Source: Plantago major
Lineage: Eukaryota > Streptophyta > Magnoliopsida > Lamiales > Plantaginaceae
Assembly (NCBI GenBank): GCA_026545765.1
Contig: CM048840.1
Coordinates: 87,634,877-87,698,876, forward strand
Reading direction: 5' to 3'
DNA: 64,000 nucleotides
Below the pieces are notes generated by a model. It saw only the letters and a program-made list of their open reading frames with translations, ran no database searches and was not told the DNA's origin. Numbering within the stretch: position 1 is the first letter of the stretch; each line of letters opens with the position of its first letter. The translations under genes and the position numbers were made by a program. Of the stretch, positions 22,132 through 33,936 are shown piece by piece.

Positions 22132-22162
22132 CTAGTTTATAACCCGTCGATACTCGACGGGT
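22132..22162 (-). mobile_element. Helitron 3' terminus
   Basis: On the minus strand a perfect hairpin, ACCCGTCGA-GTA-TCGACGGGT (22162-22142), is followed by 6 nt, then CTAG (22135-22132), then a host T. This matches the Helitron rule of a GC hairpin just before CTRR. The body would lie to the right. The nearest family-type 5' end is at 26972, which would make a 4.8-kb copy with insertions, but that link is a guess. Confidence 0.75.
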
Positions 22163-22217
22163 ATAGTAAAAAAAAATTTAAGTATATGAAATGCTACAAT
22201 ATTTACAACAACATTTT

Positions 22218-22506
22218 TGTAACGCGTCGTACCCTTGCGAGCTGATGTCCGACCCTCTGTGCCAGCGTGGTCATGGACTATTGCCCACTGTACCAATAAA
22301 TGTTCGTTCCCGCACTTTATCCCACTCGTGCACGCAACGATAGACTTACCAGTCATCCACCCTAAGATTACTCCTGAGCATGCATGCTTAAGTCTAAAGC
22401 TCTTATGGATGGATTTCCGAAAAGAAAGGTGCACATTGTTGGTATGAGTAGCGTTCTCGATCCTTTAAGCTCTCTGAAAATTTATCTTAAACTTTGAGAC
22501 GTTACA
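22218..22506 (-). mobile_element. Solo Cassandra-type LTR
   Basis: 289 bp on the minus strand, from TGTAACGTCTCAAAG to GTACGACGCGTTACA. Its middle reads TTAAGCATGCATGCTC then GGTGGATGACTGGTAAGTC, resembling the 5S rRNA internal promoter. It is similar throughout to the LTR at 20948-21246. No partner LTR lies nearby. Confidence 0.6.
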
Positions 22507-24186
22507 TCTTTAGTTTGTCTCTGATGGACTCATCATCACACTAATTAAGAACGATAAACTTTTTGCATGCGTTTATTCCATACATCACTTTTACCTCGAT
22601 TATAATTACAATAGTAGTGACTCTCAATCGTGCCATTGCACAATTTTAATGCATAATCAATATTCCTCAAAATTTTGGCCAATCTTTATCATGATCTATG
22701 ATAAGTCGCACCTGAGTAATTAATCGTATTAGTATTATAAGCTGAGAAGACCTTTTCCAATCAAGTCTTTTAAATGGATCGAGGTATATCCAACCCGTTG
22801 CGAACCTTAACGGTATCTATTTAAAATAATGGCGTACGGATCGGGTATATACCTCACCCGTTCCATGTTACCCACCAACTCATTTGTCAATCTGCCACAG
22901 ATTAGTAAAGCAATCTACCCACCTTGATTTTATTTAAACCACACATCTATAGTGGCCTGTCTAATTTGTTAACAATACCATCTTCACCCGATCGCACTCC
23001 CCTAAAATTAGGGGTATTAAAAAAAGCGCACACCAAACCATACCATGCAAAATGTCTGCCTCTTACCCCACGCGCCAATTATTTTCTTTAAAACATTTAC
23101 AGGTTAATTTTTTTCGTAACCTGTTATTCAACCGACGACAGATGAGCTGGTACAACTCTTCAGTCACCCGACCTCGTCAATATGTAAAAAAGAAAGAGAG
23201 TAAATATATGTGTACATCCATAAATTACAATAATAAAAATTATCTATATTAAATGGCATATACAATAAATTCAACAACTAATGATTTGCATGTTTTATTT
23301 AATATATACTTTATTCGTCCCGCAGAACTTCATACATTTGTCATTTTTAGACGTACTACAAAACTTCATACATTACTAAAAAAGGAAGGTACTCCAAACC
23401 CAACCAATAATAATAAATCCTACTCTTGCACTTTTTACCACCTCTTTACAAATTTTCCACTAAAATTACACATTTTTACCATATTTTAATGTTTTATCAC
23501 TTACTACTTAGTTTTTTTTATTTAAAAATTTATATTATTTTTTATTTGAAGTTTTTAACTAATTATGTATTTAATTTTGTCTATTTTCACCCGTTTATCT
23601 ACCCCCTTGTTATCACCAGACCGCCATGGGTTGAAAAACTATTATACCTGTCCCAGTTGTTATTATAGCCAAGAGCCTATATAATCTTGGGTCGGTTTAG
23701 TTCTTAATGTAAAAACAACTTACGCCCCTCCATAAAACGATATGGGATTGCAATACTTTCCATTCCAAGACTTTTCCATTTTTATCATTTCTGTCTCTTA
23801 CCTCTTATACTTTCTCCATTATTTATCATTTATCTCTTCCACAACAAACAACAAACTATAGACTTTCTTAACAATAGTGTCAAAAAAAAGTGAGACACGT
23901 TTAACGGGACGGAGGGATTATATGTAAAAAGATTAAAAATGAGAAAAAATTTAATACGTAACAACTTGTAATCTAGTGTCAAAGTCTAATTTTAGAGGAA
24001 TGTATGCATATTGCATATTATATGTACGGAACAATTACATATACCTCCCCTATTAGATTCCCTCTACTAATCTGGATACCATTAGTCAAACAATTACATT
24101 CAGGTCCATTAATCTGTTTTTGGGTTGACTAACTGATAAGCTGAATCAACTTATTCACAAACCAAACATTCCCTTAGCCAATTCAT
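22507..24186. other. Stretch with a degenerate Stowaway-like element
   Basis: No gene. Between about 23308 and 23917 the ends TTATTCGTCCCGCAG and CGGGACGGAGGGAT, with TA outside, look like a worn Stowaway-type pair about 610 bp apart. The part at 23540-23660 resembles 25550-25680. Confidence 0.4.
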
Positions 24187-24640
24187 TTGGAGTACCATTT
24201 CAATTCTAAACAAAATAGATTAAAAATACAAAGGGTTTGGTCCGTTTTTATTGAATTGAAACTGAACTTGTCGAGCTTCAGGTGGTTACAGACTTACAAT
24301 ATATTCCGGGACCAACCATTCGCGCATGATTCTAGAGGTGGCTCCCACGGTCCATACAGTAGCACTTTGCCCCGTATGACACTTATTTTCGGCAATCCCG
24401 ATAGCCCCGCTATGATACCACCTGTAACGACCCGACCACTAAGTAGAGACCGGTCCATCGATCGCAATGTTACTCATGATTTGTCGTACACGTCTCGTTG
24501 GTAGGATATTATGCGCTTTGGGCTGAACCGTCTGGATTTGCTTTTGGAATCACCCAAAAGGCCTCATAAAATAGGAGAGTGGTGGTCTACATATATATAC
24601 CCTTCACCCCTTTCACTCTGAACCGATGTTGGGTATTACA
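24187..24640 (-). mobile_element. TRIM-type LTR with primer site and part of the interior
   Basis: LTR at 24640-24423, starting TGTAATACCCAACATCGG and ending GGGTCGTTACA on the minus strand. It is followed by TGGTATCATAGC (24420-24409), close to the initiator-Met primer site TGGTATCAGAGC. The interior continues to about 24200. No second LTR was found to its left. It is an incomplete fossil. Confidence 0.6.
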
Positions 24641-26400
24641 ACAACTCAACAGTAGTCTAATTATAATGAAGGTGCGTGCAAGAAGGGAAACTGCCCTACT
24701 ATCTGCTTCTTCCCCGATCACAATCTTGTCGGAATATAATCGAACAGATAAAATTCCTTTCTTGCAATAATATTTCAATTGGTTATGTTGTAGTTAGGGA
24801 TTTCGAATATTGGTGAATTGGTTTGTAGCATATGGAGAAACTATTTTGATTTGGGGATGGTGGAGTTTTTGTAGATTGGTGGAGTTTTCATTAGGGATTC
24901 CGTATCGATTTAGTGTGCATTAGATTTGGATTCAAGAATTGAACTCGAGACAGAGTTTGGTTGATGCTGGGATTCGATTTTGAAAACCAGGGACATAATT
25001 CAATGTTTTATGAACTTGAAAACTTTGCCTTTTCAGAATTAGAGTTGTATGAGGGACTTGGATTGCAAAATCAGTTTCTTTCAATTTGGCCAATAAATAG
25101 TTTGTGACTTTGCAAATAAGTCCAGAAAAAATTTAAAAACCTGAAATTAAATTCACGACTATATGTATACGTCAATGGTTCCACTTAATGGCTCCGTACT
25201 TTATGTATATATCAAGGGCTTCCAATATAAACATTAAACTCTGCCTTTTTTCCCCTCGGGTTTGGAGATTGATGTTCATGTGTCGGGATTAGTTTAGACG
25301 TTGGACGTGTGTTGGCTCCTCATTTAATTTCATAAATTAATTTTAAAATAAAACGATTCAAAATTACTTAAGAGGACACATGTCACATCCAGATTAATCT
25401 GGAAGAGAATAAAACGTGGAAATATGAGAGTGGACACGTATCTAGATAATATAGATCAGTCTCTAGATAAATTATTTAGAGATCGTCTCTCAGGAGACTT
25501 ACTCATAAATAAATGGCTAGTTTTTGGATTTAAACATTTATTTTGTTTTGTATTTAACGTTTTTGTCTAATTAATTATATTACACATTTAGTTTGGTCTA
25601 TTTCACCCACTAATTCGCCCCATCTCTTATCACCTGACCTGCAATGGATTGTAAAACTATTTTACCCGTCTCGATTAAGTATATGATATGCACACACACA
25701 CACACACATACAATAATACACACACACACACACACACGTATATACTATAGTAATTTTTTTTCAAAGTAATGATATAACCCAATAAAAAGCGAGTGGGGAA
25801 AGTCATTATTTGTGCCCATTTTTGCTCAATTTCGTAAAAACAATACAAATCTCACTAAAATGATGAGAAGGCCCAGACTCTCACAAGAAGACAAATAGCG
25901 CGTGTCTCTTCGTTACATTTTCCATCACCTCCGATCCCTAATTAGACTAATTTGTAATACATATGTAAATTAGACTTTTGTTGCAAAAAACCAACATGTA
26001 TCACTCAATTTAATTTTAAGTCCTAATTCAACCACAACAAAATTATCAATTTATCATAGAAAATTCAATCTATCTTCTCAAATTAAATTTCAATCCTAAT
26101 TCAATAACAAAATTCATCCTTAAAAAGTCAACCATAATGAATCTTTCTTCTCCACGTTATTCAATTAATTTAATTAAAACAAATCAATTCACACTAATTT
26201 AAAACCCTAATTCAACTTCGAAATGTTCTCACATTTTAGTGTGTGTCTATATATACAGTAGAAACCCTCTAAAAGAATACTCTATAAATGAATAAACTTT
26301 CTATAATAATAAAAAGTTACGGTCCCAACTTGTGTATAAATGCTTAAAAAACTCTAAGAATAAACTCTTTATAAGAATATTTTTTGTCAGTCTCAATGAT
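24641..26400. other. Stretch without genes; microsatellite and MITE pieces
   Basis: It contains a (CA)n tract at 25691-25738 with a short interruption, and a MITE-family end at 25450-25505 (TTTAGAGATCGTCTCTCAGG). No coding region is supported. Confidence 0.5.
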
Positions 26401-26410
26401 ATTACTGTAT

Positions 26411-26538
<128 letters not shown>

Positions 26539-26809
26539 GTTAACATGAATCAACCAACCAATTATGTTAATAAACCATAAAAAAGTTGTTTAATTACTTT
26601 AACATCTCGAATATGGTGATTTTTAGAAACATAGTGACCAACCAATTACTTTATAGATTCAATAAACACATGGAATTTAGAAAATAAAGAGTAACCGAGA
26701 TGTTGGACTTTCATTTAGAATGGAAAATATTTACAAAAATGGAAAGAAATCCGAAATTAAAATGGTTGATTGATTTAAAAAAATTGGTGCATATGTAAGC
26801 TAAATAACC

Positions 26810-26972
26810 GAAACACATCATTATGAGATAGAAACTGGCCAATCAGAATAAAAGAATAGGACAACATGGAATGGGAATCAATCAATCACAAAGCATTATT
26901 TTGCTAAATAATTAAATGATGTGGATAGCCTTAAATGGCTCCAAACCTTTTTTACTTAATGTATTATATAGA
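26810..26972 (-). mobile_element. Helitron 5' end, second copy
   Basis: On the minus strand after host A at 26973 it starts TCTATATAATACATTAAG, then GGAGCCATTTAAGGC and ATTGGCC words shared with the copy at 17920-18446. Confidence 0.55.
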
Positions 26973-28439
26973 TGACATAGACAATATAATATATATTTAA
27001 ACTTATAATTAGTTATAAATTCAATTATAATATAGAAGTATGTTATATGAGTTATTAATGAAAATATAAGCTTTGGTGATTATAATTGGTGGAAGTAGTG
27101 AGAGATGATTTACAACTACCTTTTTTTTTTTTTCTTTTTTCTTTTTAGCTTTATTTTTATATATGAAATTTAGAGTCAAAATTAAATTGATTGGTGTAAC
27201 AACTACCTTTGGGTAGTTCTCTTTTAGAATAGTAAAGATTAAATATCATTACTTAGTTCATTTAATTAATCTAATTAATAAATTAAGCACCCAAATATTA
27301 TAATCAACATAAATGCAATTATAGACTCAAATCAAGATTTATTACTATGTTTCCAAATTCTTCTCAATCTCCGATGTACATAACGAACATGACATGACAT
27401 TTGTTCTGTAACGGGGAATAAGAAACTGCAACTAAACAAATGGCACAAAGTATAGCTTATTTAAAGACCAACCTACGTTGTTAATAAAATTATTAATATT
27501 ATTATTAAAAACGTGTATGTTGTCAACATTGGTGTTTCTTATACCAAAAATTCATTTTATTTACAACATAGACGTTTTTATCTATAACATCAATAATTTT
27601 AGTGACAACATAGGTGAATCCATAGATAACTTATGAATAGATGTTCTGTTAGGAAGCTTACTAGCAAAATAATTTTAAAATAAAATAGAGGCATTATGAA
27701 AATCTGTCTGTGAGGAATTAAGGAGAATTAACCGGCTGTTTGGCACGCCATTAAGCGTCCACTAAAATTTATTCTTCAGTTCATTCTTGTTTGAATTGTC
27801 ATTTTTTTAGTTGGACTCTTACCAATTTTGATTTAACGAACTCAATTAAAATCTCCACATGATCTCCCAGACACAATTTTTATAGCTTTCACCTATAAAG
27901 TTTGAGTAAGTCTCCTGAGAAACGGTCTTATGGAGAAACTAAAAGGGACGGACAAACATTACTATTATATAAAAAATATTAGAGAATTTATTAAGAACAT
28001 CGGTGATATACATATACATAAAAGATGATATAAAATGTTCACTCATAAAACATTACTGATATTGTATAAAACATTATACATATGCATAAGAATATGAATC
28101 CTCTACAATCTACACTTCTCTTCCTGCAGGCTGCAGATATGAGTGAATGAATGAAACATGAGGATTACCGAATGTGTTATTTAGGAGATATTCAAATGTA
28201 AAATGTTGAATTTTTTGACGTGGTGATTAGAATGGTTTAAACTAATTTAGATCCTCATTAATACAGTATTTTTTAAGATCTGAATTTGTCAACTTTCCTT
28301 AAAAATTCTCACAAAACAGAGAATTAAATTTATAGAATTGAGTTATTATGGTCTATTAAAATTTCCACGTTTAGCACAAAACAGAGAATTAAATTTGTAC
28401 TTAGAATGTTTTCTTAATTGCACTTTTGTGCATATCATA

Positions 28440-28575
28440 ACACATCACCAGGATTTAAAATCTTGACCAATCAGAATAAAAGAATCTAACAGTCAGCTAA
28501 ATAATGGACCAATCACAATATAAGAATTTGCCACATAATTGTTTGAGGTGGACACTTTAAAATGGCTCAAGTTGT
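28440..28575 (-). mobile_element. Helitron 5'-region fragment, third copy
   Basis: It shares GACCAATCAGAATAAAAGAAT, a second GACCAATCACAATA word and AAATGGCTC with the other copies, but lacks the terminal TCTATATAATA. Confidence 0.5.
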
Positions 28576-29009
28576 CCACGAATTAAACTCTGCATGTATG
28601 ATGACCAAATTGAGTGAATTTAAAAACCAACTCGATCTTCTCAGTTATGATACATGGCAAATTTGAGTGCATGATACACGACAAATTTATAGGAGACGTC
28701 CCTCCTAGAATTTCTAATGTCGAAATTGCAATTTCACAATTCAAATATAATGCAATATTTTTTGGCATGATTATGTAGGACACCTTAACCAAGTTTAGAA
28801 CATCGCATAAATATTTCATTTTTTATCAGATTGCATCACCTTACCTTTAATACGTGAGAAGTAACACAAAATGTTGTCTTTATGGTTAAAAATATATTTT
28901 CCATGTTTAAGAGAATTAAAAAAATAAATGACCTGTTGAAATGCTACCTTCCAAAATAGAGAACCGTTTTCTACATAAAACGTAGTTTGAAGGCTCTGAC
29001 TTTGTCCAG

Positions 29010-29168
29010 ATCATACCACATCAGCAAAATTAGACCAATCAAAACAAAATAATTTAACAACCAAGCAAATTAATTGACCAATCAGAGAATAGGATTTTGA
29101 CAACTAATTAAATGATGTGGATAGCCTAGAATGGCTCAAATCCTTTTTGGCTTAATATATGATATAGA
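29010..29168 (-). mobile_element. Helitron 5' end, fourth copy
   Basis: On the minus strand it starts TCTATATCATATATTAAGCC after a host A. It contains the paired CCAATCA words and GATGTGGATAGCC found in the copy ending at 26972. Confidence 0.55.
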
Positions 29169-29177
29169 TGTTCAAAA

Positions 29178-29429
29178 TATCAAAAAGTCTTCAGAGAGAT
29201 CGTCTGTAAATAACTTATCTAGAGACAGACTTATGTTGTAGATAAAAACATCCGTATTATTGATTAAAACACTTATTAACACTGGTATTTTTTCCATGTA
29301 AAAAAAAAAAATTTGTTAACAACATAGTAGATGGTTTGACTAACAACATTGATGTTTCTAATTAACAACATATGTCCATTATCATATAAGTTATCTAGAG
29401 ACGCTCTCCTAGAAGATTTACTCATAGGT
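29178..29429. mobile_element. MITE of the GAGATCGTCT family
   Basis: The left end TCTTCAGAGAGATCGTCTG and the inverted right end TCTTCTAGGAGAGCGTCTC form a terminal inverted repeat of about 30 bp. It has an AACAAC/TTATT-rich interior and no coding capacity. Relatives or single ends occur at 7140-7380, 25450-25505, 27470-27660 and 27900-28100. The superfamily is not assigned. Confidence 0.5.
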
Positions 29430-29476
29430 TTTTCTAAATATATTAGGAAAAATAACTTTGAACACTTGTATTGAAA

Positions 29477-29692
29477 GTGATATTGTACCAACGGCTGTTG
29501 GCTCAAGTGGTAAGGGACTTGAGTTCACTTAAGCAAGGTCTCGGGTTCGAGCCTTGTGGATGTAAAAAACACCGTTGGGAGAGCCGCCCCCCTAAAAAAG
29601 GGTCCGACAGTGCTCGACTGAATTAGTCGCATGTAGCGGATACCAGTGAGAAATAAAAAAAAAAAAAAGAAGAAGAAGAAGGTGATATTGTA
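29477..29692 (+). mobile_element. tRNA-derived SINE with target duplications
   Basis: The body is about 29488-29681. A box A-like TGGCTCAAGTGGTAAGGG and a box B-like GGGTTCGAGCC lie 35 bp apart, a tRNA-unrelated body follows, then an A-run and (GAA)n tail. An 11-bp duplication, GTGATATTGTA, flanks it at 29477-29487 and 29682-29692. The perfect duplication suggests a fairly recent insertion. Confidence 0.9.
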
Positions 29693-29811
29693 TTCTTTTT
29701 AAAATTCATTATAAAAATAGACCGGGCTAATTGTCGAAAATTATAATTTAATACATATATAAAAACAACTTTTTGAAAACTAACCGATGCCGACCACGGC
29801 TAGTTACATAG

Positions 29812-31211
29812 TGATGTGACAATGAAATGTGCGATATTGCATGCTTTTAGACCCTCGTTTTTTGCCCTAGATTCAATATTTGTATCATATTATGGTTAAT
29901 TACCAACTTCTTGTGTATTTCGTAGGTTATGATCACGTTTTTGAGGAATTGCAGGATTTCAGGCACCAAAACGATATAATTGTGAGAAATCGAGAAAGTT
30001 AAGCAATTACGTTGAATTGGACGTTGCACGGAGTTCGAGGTGTCAAAACATGTCATGCGACCAACCAATGCGAAGATAATTGAAGATGCTACAACTTTGT
30101 AGAAGGCCACTTTTCGAGGAAACGAAGTTACGAAGTCCGAAATCAAAGAACGAAGAAAACAAATTCGAATCTGCAGGAATCGAAGGACAGCGGCCGACTG
30201 TGGACCACAGAAGCCTCTCTGCGGCCCACTGTCGAACGCAGTGAAGCATCTGTTTTGTTCTGGGCCTTTTTCCTGGCCTGTCAGGCTAGAGCGCACCTCT
30301 CTAAACCTTCCTTATTGAAGAATGGCGGTCAGAGCACCAAATTTCAAGTATAAATAAGACCTCTGGGGTCTCATAATTCTACACCGCTCACACAACAAGC
30401 TCTCGAAAGAGAGGACCAGTCCTCGGGGAAGTGAAACCCCAAAATCGCTGGCCAACAGGCACCCAGAAGGAGGAAACCCTAGAAACAGCACGAAGACATC
30501 ATAGACTAAGCTGCTGCTGCTGCTTCTTCTTCTTCTTCTTCTTCTTCTTCTTCTTCTTCTTCTTCTTCTTCTTCTTCTTCTTCTTCTTCTTCCTCTTTTA
30601 TTTACTATTTTTGACATCTGTCAATTAGATTACTATGAGTAGCTTACTTTCTCTTGTAAAGGCGAACCGCCGTAACTCTGCTTTTGCTACTTCTTTATAT
30701 ACCGTGATATATTAATGGAATAGTTATTAGACGTAAACCGTGATTATACAACTCTATACATCATTCGTGGTGTGATGTTCTGCTAAGTGACAAAGTAGTT
30801 TCATTGAACTGAGTAGGGGTACTCATGCCGACTGCGCCGACTGCACCATAGTATTATGTCCAGCTGTCGTTAGAGGTAATCGCGTAGGATTTTAACTAGG
30901 AAATTGGGAGTAGCATAGCAGAGGGAGGTCGGGGACCCTTGACACCTTCACACCATTGATTTCATCTCATCAATTAGGGTTTACTGCAATTCAATAAATC
31001 TGTCTGCAATCATTCTGTTTACTTTCTGCATTTAATTTACATACGATATTTGCTTGTTCCTGTGCTAAGTGTTCGTGAACAACGACATCCCGAGTCAGCT
31101 TTTCGCTATAAACTGTGGATTTGAGGACTTTCAACATATAAATTTAATCTTTGATTGTATTTAGAGATTACAGGTTCTACAACAAAAATCAAAATCTCTG
31201 GGTACACATCA
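29812..31211 (+). repeat. Left LTR of the gypsy element
   Basis: 1400 bp, with a (CTT)n tract at about 30523-30592. TATAAATA near 30350 is a plausible LTR promoter box. Confidence 0.9.
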
Positions 31212-31587
31212 AATTTTGGCGCCGCTGCCGGGGACACTTGACCGCTCAAGCAAGTTTCGATCATCAGAGATAAGTTGAATTCTTTCTTTCGCTTTACTTT
31301 ACGCACTGTCTTTCAATTCGTATAGCATAAACCCAAAAAATATATATAACCTGTGGGAATCAATTTCCACAGCAAAAAACCCAAAAATATTTTCTTTTTC
31401 GTATTTTTTTTATTTTCTTATCAAAAAACCAAAAATACGTAAATTCATATTTCTGATATGACATAGAGGTGGTCCGGGAATTCTAAGCAGAATACTTTCA
31501 ACTCAAGATCGACAAGCCGGAGGATGCACTTCTAGATCACCTCATCACCATACGACAAGCCGGAGGATGCACTTTGTATAGACCAAC

Positions 31588-32275
31588 TTGAAGCCAACCC
31601 TGCACCACGAAGGGCTTAAAGCTGATGTAGTCACACTCGTCTATGCAATTATGGAGGTCACTACGTACATTGATGTTGGAAGAACCATCATAAAGGAAAT
31701 GCAATTGGTGAAGAGGAACAAAAGAAGGAACGTGCCATTTCCCAGTCTTATCACCGCAATATGCAAGAAGAATGGGGTTCCTCTAGTGAGTCAGGATACG
31801 CTCCGCTCATAGAACCTTTTGATGAAGTAGAACCATCCACCTCCTTGAGATGCACGAGAAGGCTGCCAAAGCCGAATTGAGAAGGAGAGGAGTAGCGGAT
31901 CCGCCGCAAGGAGATTTTAACATGAATTCGTTCAACGAATTTTTGAACAACTATCAGATGAGGAGTCAAGGGAGTGCGCGGAGGCGAGATGAAATGAACG
32001 AAATGGTCGGAGGTCGGAGTGGAACAATCATGTTACCTACCTACACAACAACAAGCAAATCTCTTTCCAGCAGGAGAACATTAGCGGGTATGGTCACTTT
32101 GAGTATCCACCTTATTACCCACCACCCGGGGTCGATCCATTGCAGCACTACCAAGGCAACCAAGGATTTTATCCTCCACAGCCTTTTGGAGGATCTTCGT
32201 CCTGAAAAACCATCTGCATGGAGAAAACAGCACCGAGAGGGAAGTATCTTTTCTTTTTCTTCTTTATTTTCCTAG
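31588..32275 (+). mobile_element. Gag-like remnants of the gypsy element
   Basis: Translated pieces such as INVG-like DVGRTIIKEM, VPFPSLITAICKKNGV and DFNMNSFNEF resemble the Athila-type gag / plant transposon protein region. The region is broken, with several breaks. Confidence 0.6.
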
Positions 32276-33936
32276 TTCTTTTACTTGCTCTCTGCTAGGT
32301 TTGGGGGAAGAATTTGATTTGACTACTACCTGCTTAACTATTCGGTCTGTAATAACTTTTAAATACTCGCACTTAGTAACTTGTAGTTTAATTTATTTTC
32401 AAGTACTATTTTTATCTGTTACGTCTAAGGTCTTTTGCTTTTTGAAAAAAAGGGTTGATTAGTGGAAGAGTACTAAGTGTAAATTATAACTAAGTTGAGG
32501 GGCTGTGGATTTATTTTCATGCTTCATTGCTTACTGAATATATGCTCGGACCAAACCCGGCCCATGCTACTTTGATGAGTGAGTTTACTTGCTACTCCAA
32601 TTAAGTCCTGTGTGCAACCGTGTGAACACTGCTACCCTTGAGTCCTTATTTGTCAACAACATAAATATGATTTGTAGTACTCACCTTTCTGATTTTTTTT
32701 CTATACCTTTCACTAACCCATTTGAAAGCTTTTTGAGCCCTTATGAAACTCCACCATACATCCTATACATGCTTTACTTAAGCGATGACAGCAACCTACT
32801 GCCGAGCTTGAACGAAAGAATGAAGCAGCGAGTTCCAAAGAATGGAGGAGAATCATGTTTGATGATGATCGAGAATTGGTTTGGGGAAAAGTAGAGAAGA
32901 AAACCCTAACCCTTGTTCGAGAAATTGGTTTGGGGGAGAAGTGGAAGATGAACAACATCGAAAGGTAACCTTGTTGGCCCTACTTTTGTATTACCAGTGC
33001 TAAAAATCACTAGCTCTTGCTCCAGAAAAAATAGAAAAGAAAGTACCGAAAAAAAGCAAAGGTACAAAAGTCTCGGAGTGGATCTGTGGTCCCTGTGATC
33101 ACCTTTTTCGTGTTGGGCATGTTACAGATACTACCCACATACCGGCGTGGCCCTAAAAAGCTACATGTCCGTAAGGGTTGATGGCATGTATACTAAACCA
33201 GCACGCACAAAAGTGCGGAATTCTGTAAAACAGATACTACCAAAAAATTTAGAGACTAAAAGAGCCCATTGATGGCCAACCAAAAGCATACGAGTCAGTA
33301 AAACGACTGTAAAAGATAGTATGTCAAAATAAAAAGAAAAAGAAAAAAGAAAAAATAAAGGAGCAAGTAGTCTATGTGTGAAGCAACCGATGAAGTAGTT
33401 ATGACGATGAAGGAGAAGTTGAAGATTTGTCATTAAGAGAAGACGAAGTTGAAGATTTGTCTAAGAGAAGACGAAGTTGAACGAAGAAACTCGGTGTCCG
33501 AAAGGATAATTAGTCCCCCTGAAATGCCCTTTGTTTTGCCTTGCTCATCTTTTAATGTTGCTTAGCCAAACACTCCTCCATATTATCCTACCTATTTTAC
33601 TTACCAAGCCGACCTAAGTACTACTTTGATTTGTGCCTTGACTTTTGGGAGCACGATTGCATAACGTTACTCCGAGGTAATGATCTTAACGTAAACCTAG
33701 AAGCACATTGGGTTACACTTGTAACCGCTGGCTGTAGTGAGTGATGCTTACTTGTTATTTATTTGTTGTGGAGTCATAGAGGTGGAGTTGAAACTAAGTG
33801 AGTCAGTAGAGTTTGAAACCCTAGAAACTGGCTGCTTGTCTATGTGGTGGTTTATGCTCTTTACTCGTTTTATAGTCACTTCTTAATTATCGTTATTGCC
33901 TTGCTCAAGGATGAGCAAGAAACTGGTTTGGGGGTG
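32276..33936. other. Non-coding interior of the gypsy element
   Basis: No recognisable protease, reverse transcriptase or integrase. It ends at the purine tract before the right LTR. Confidence 0.5.
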
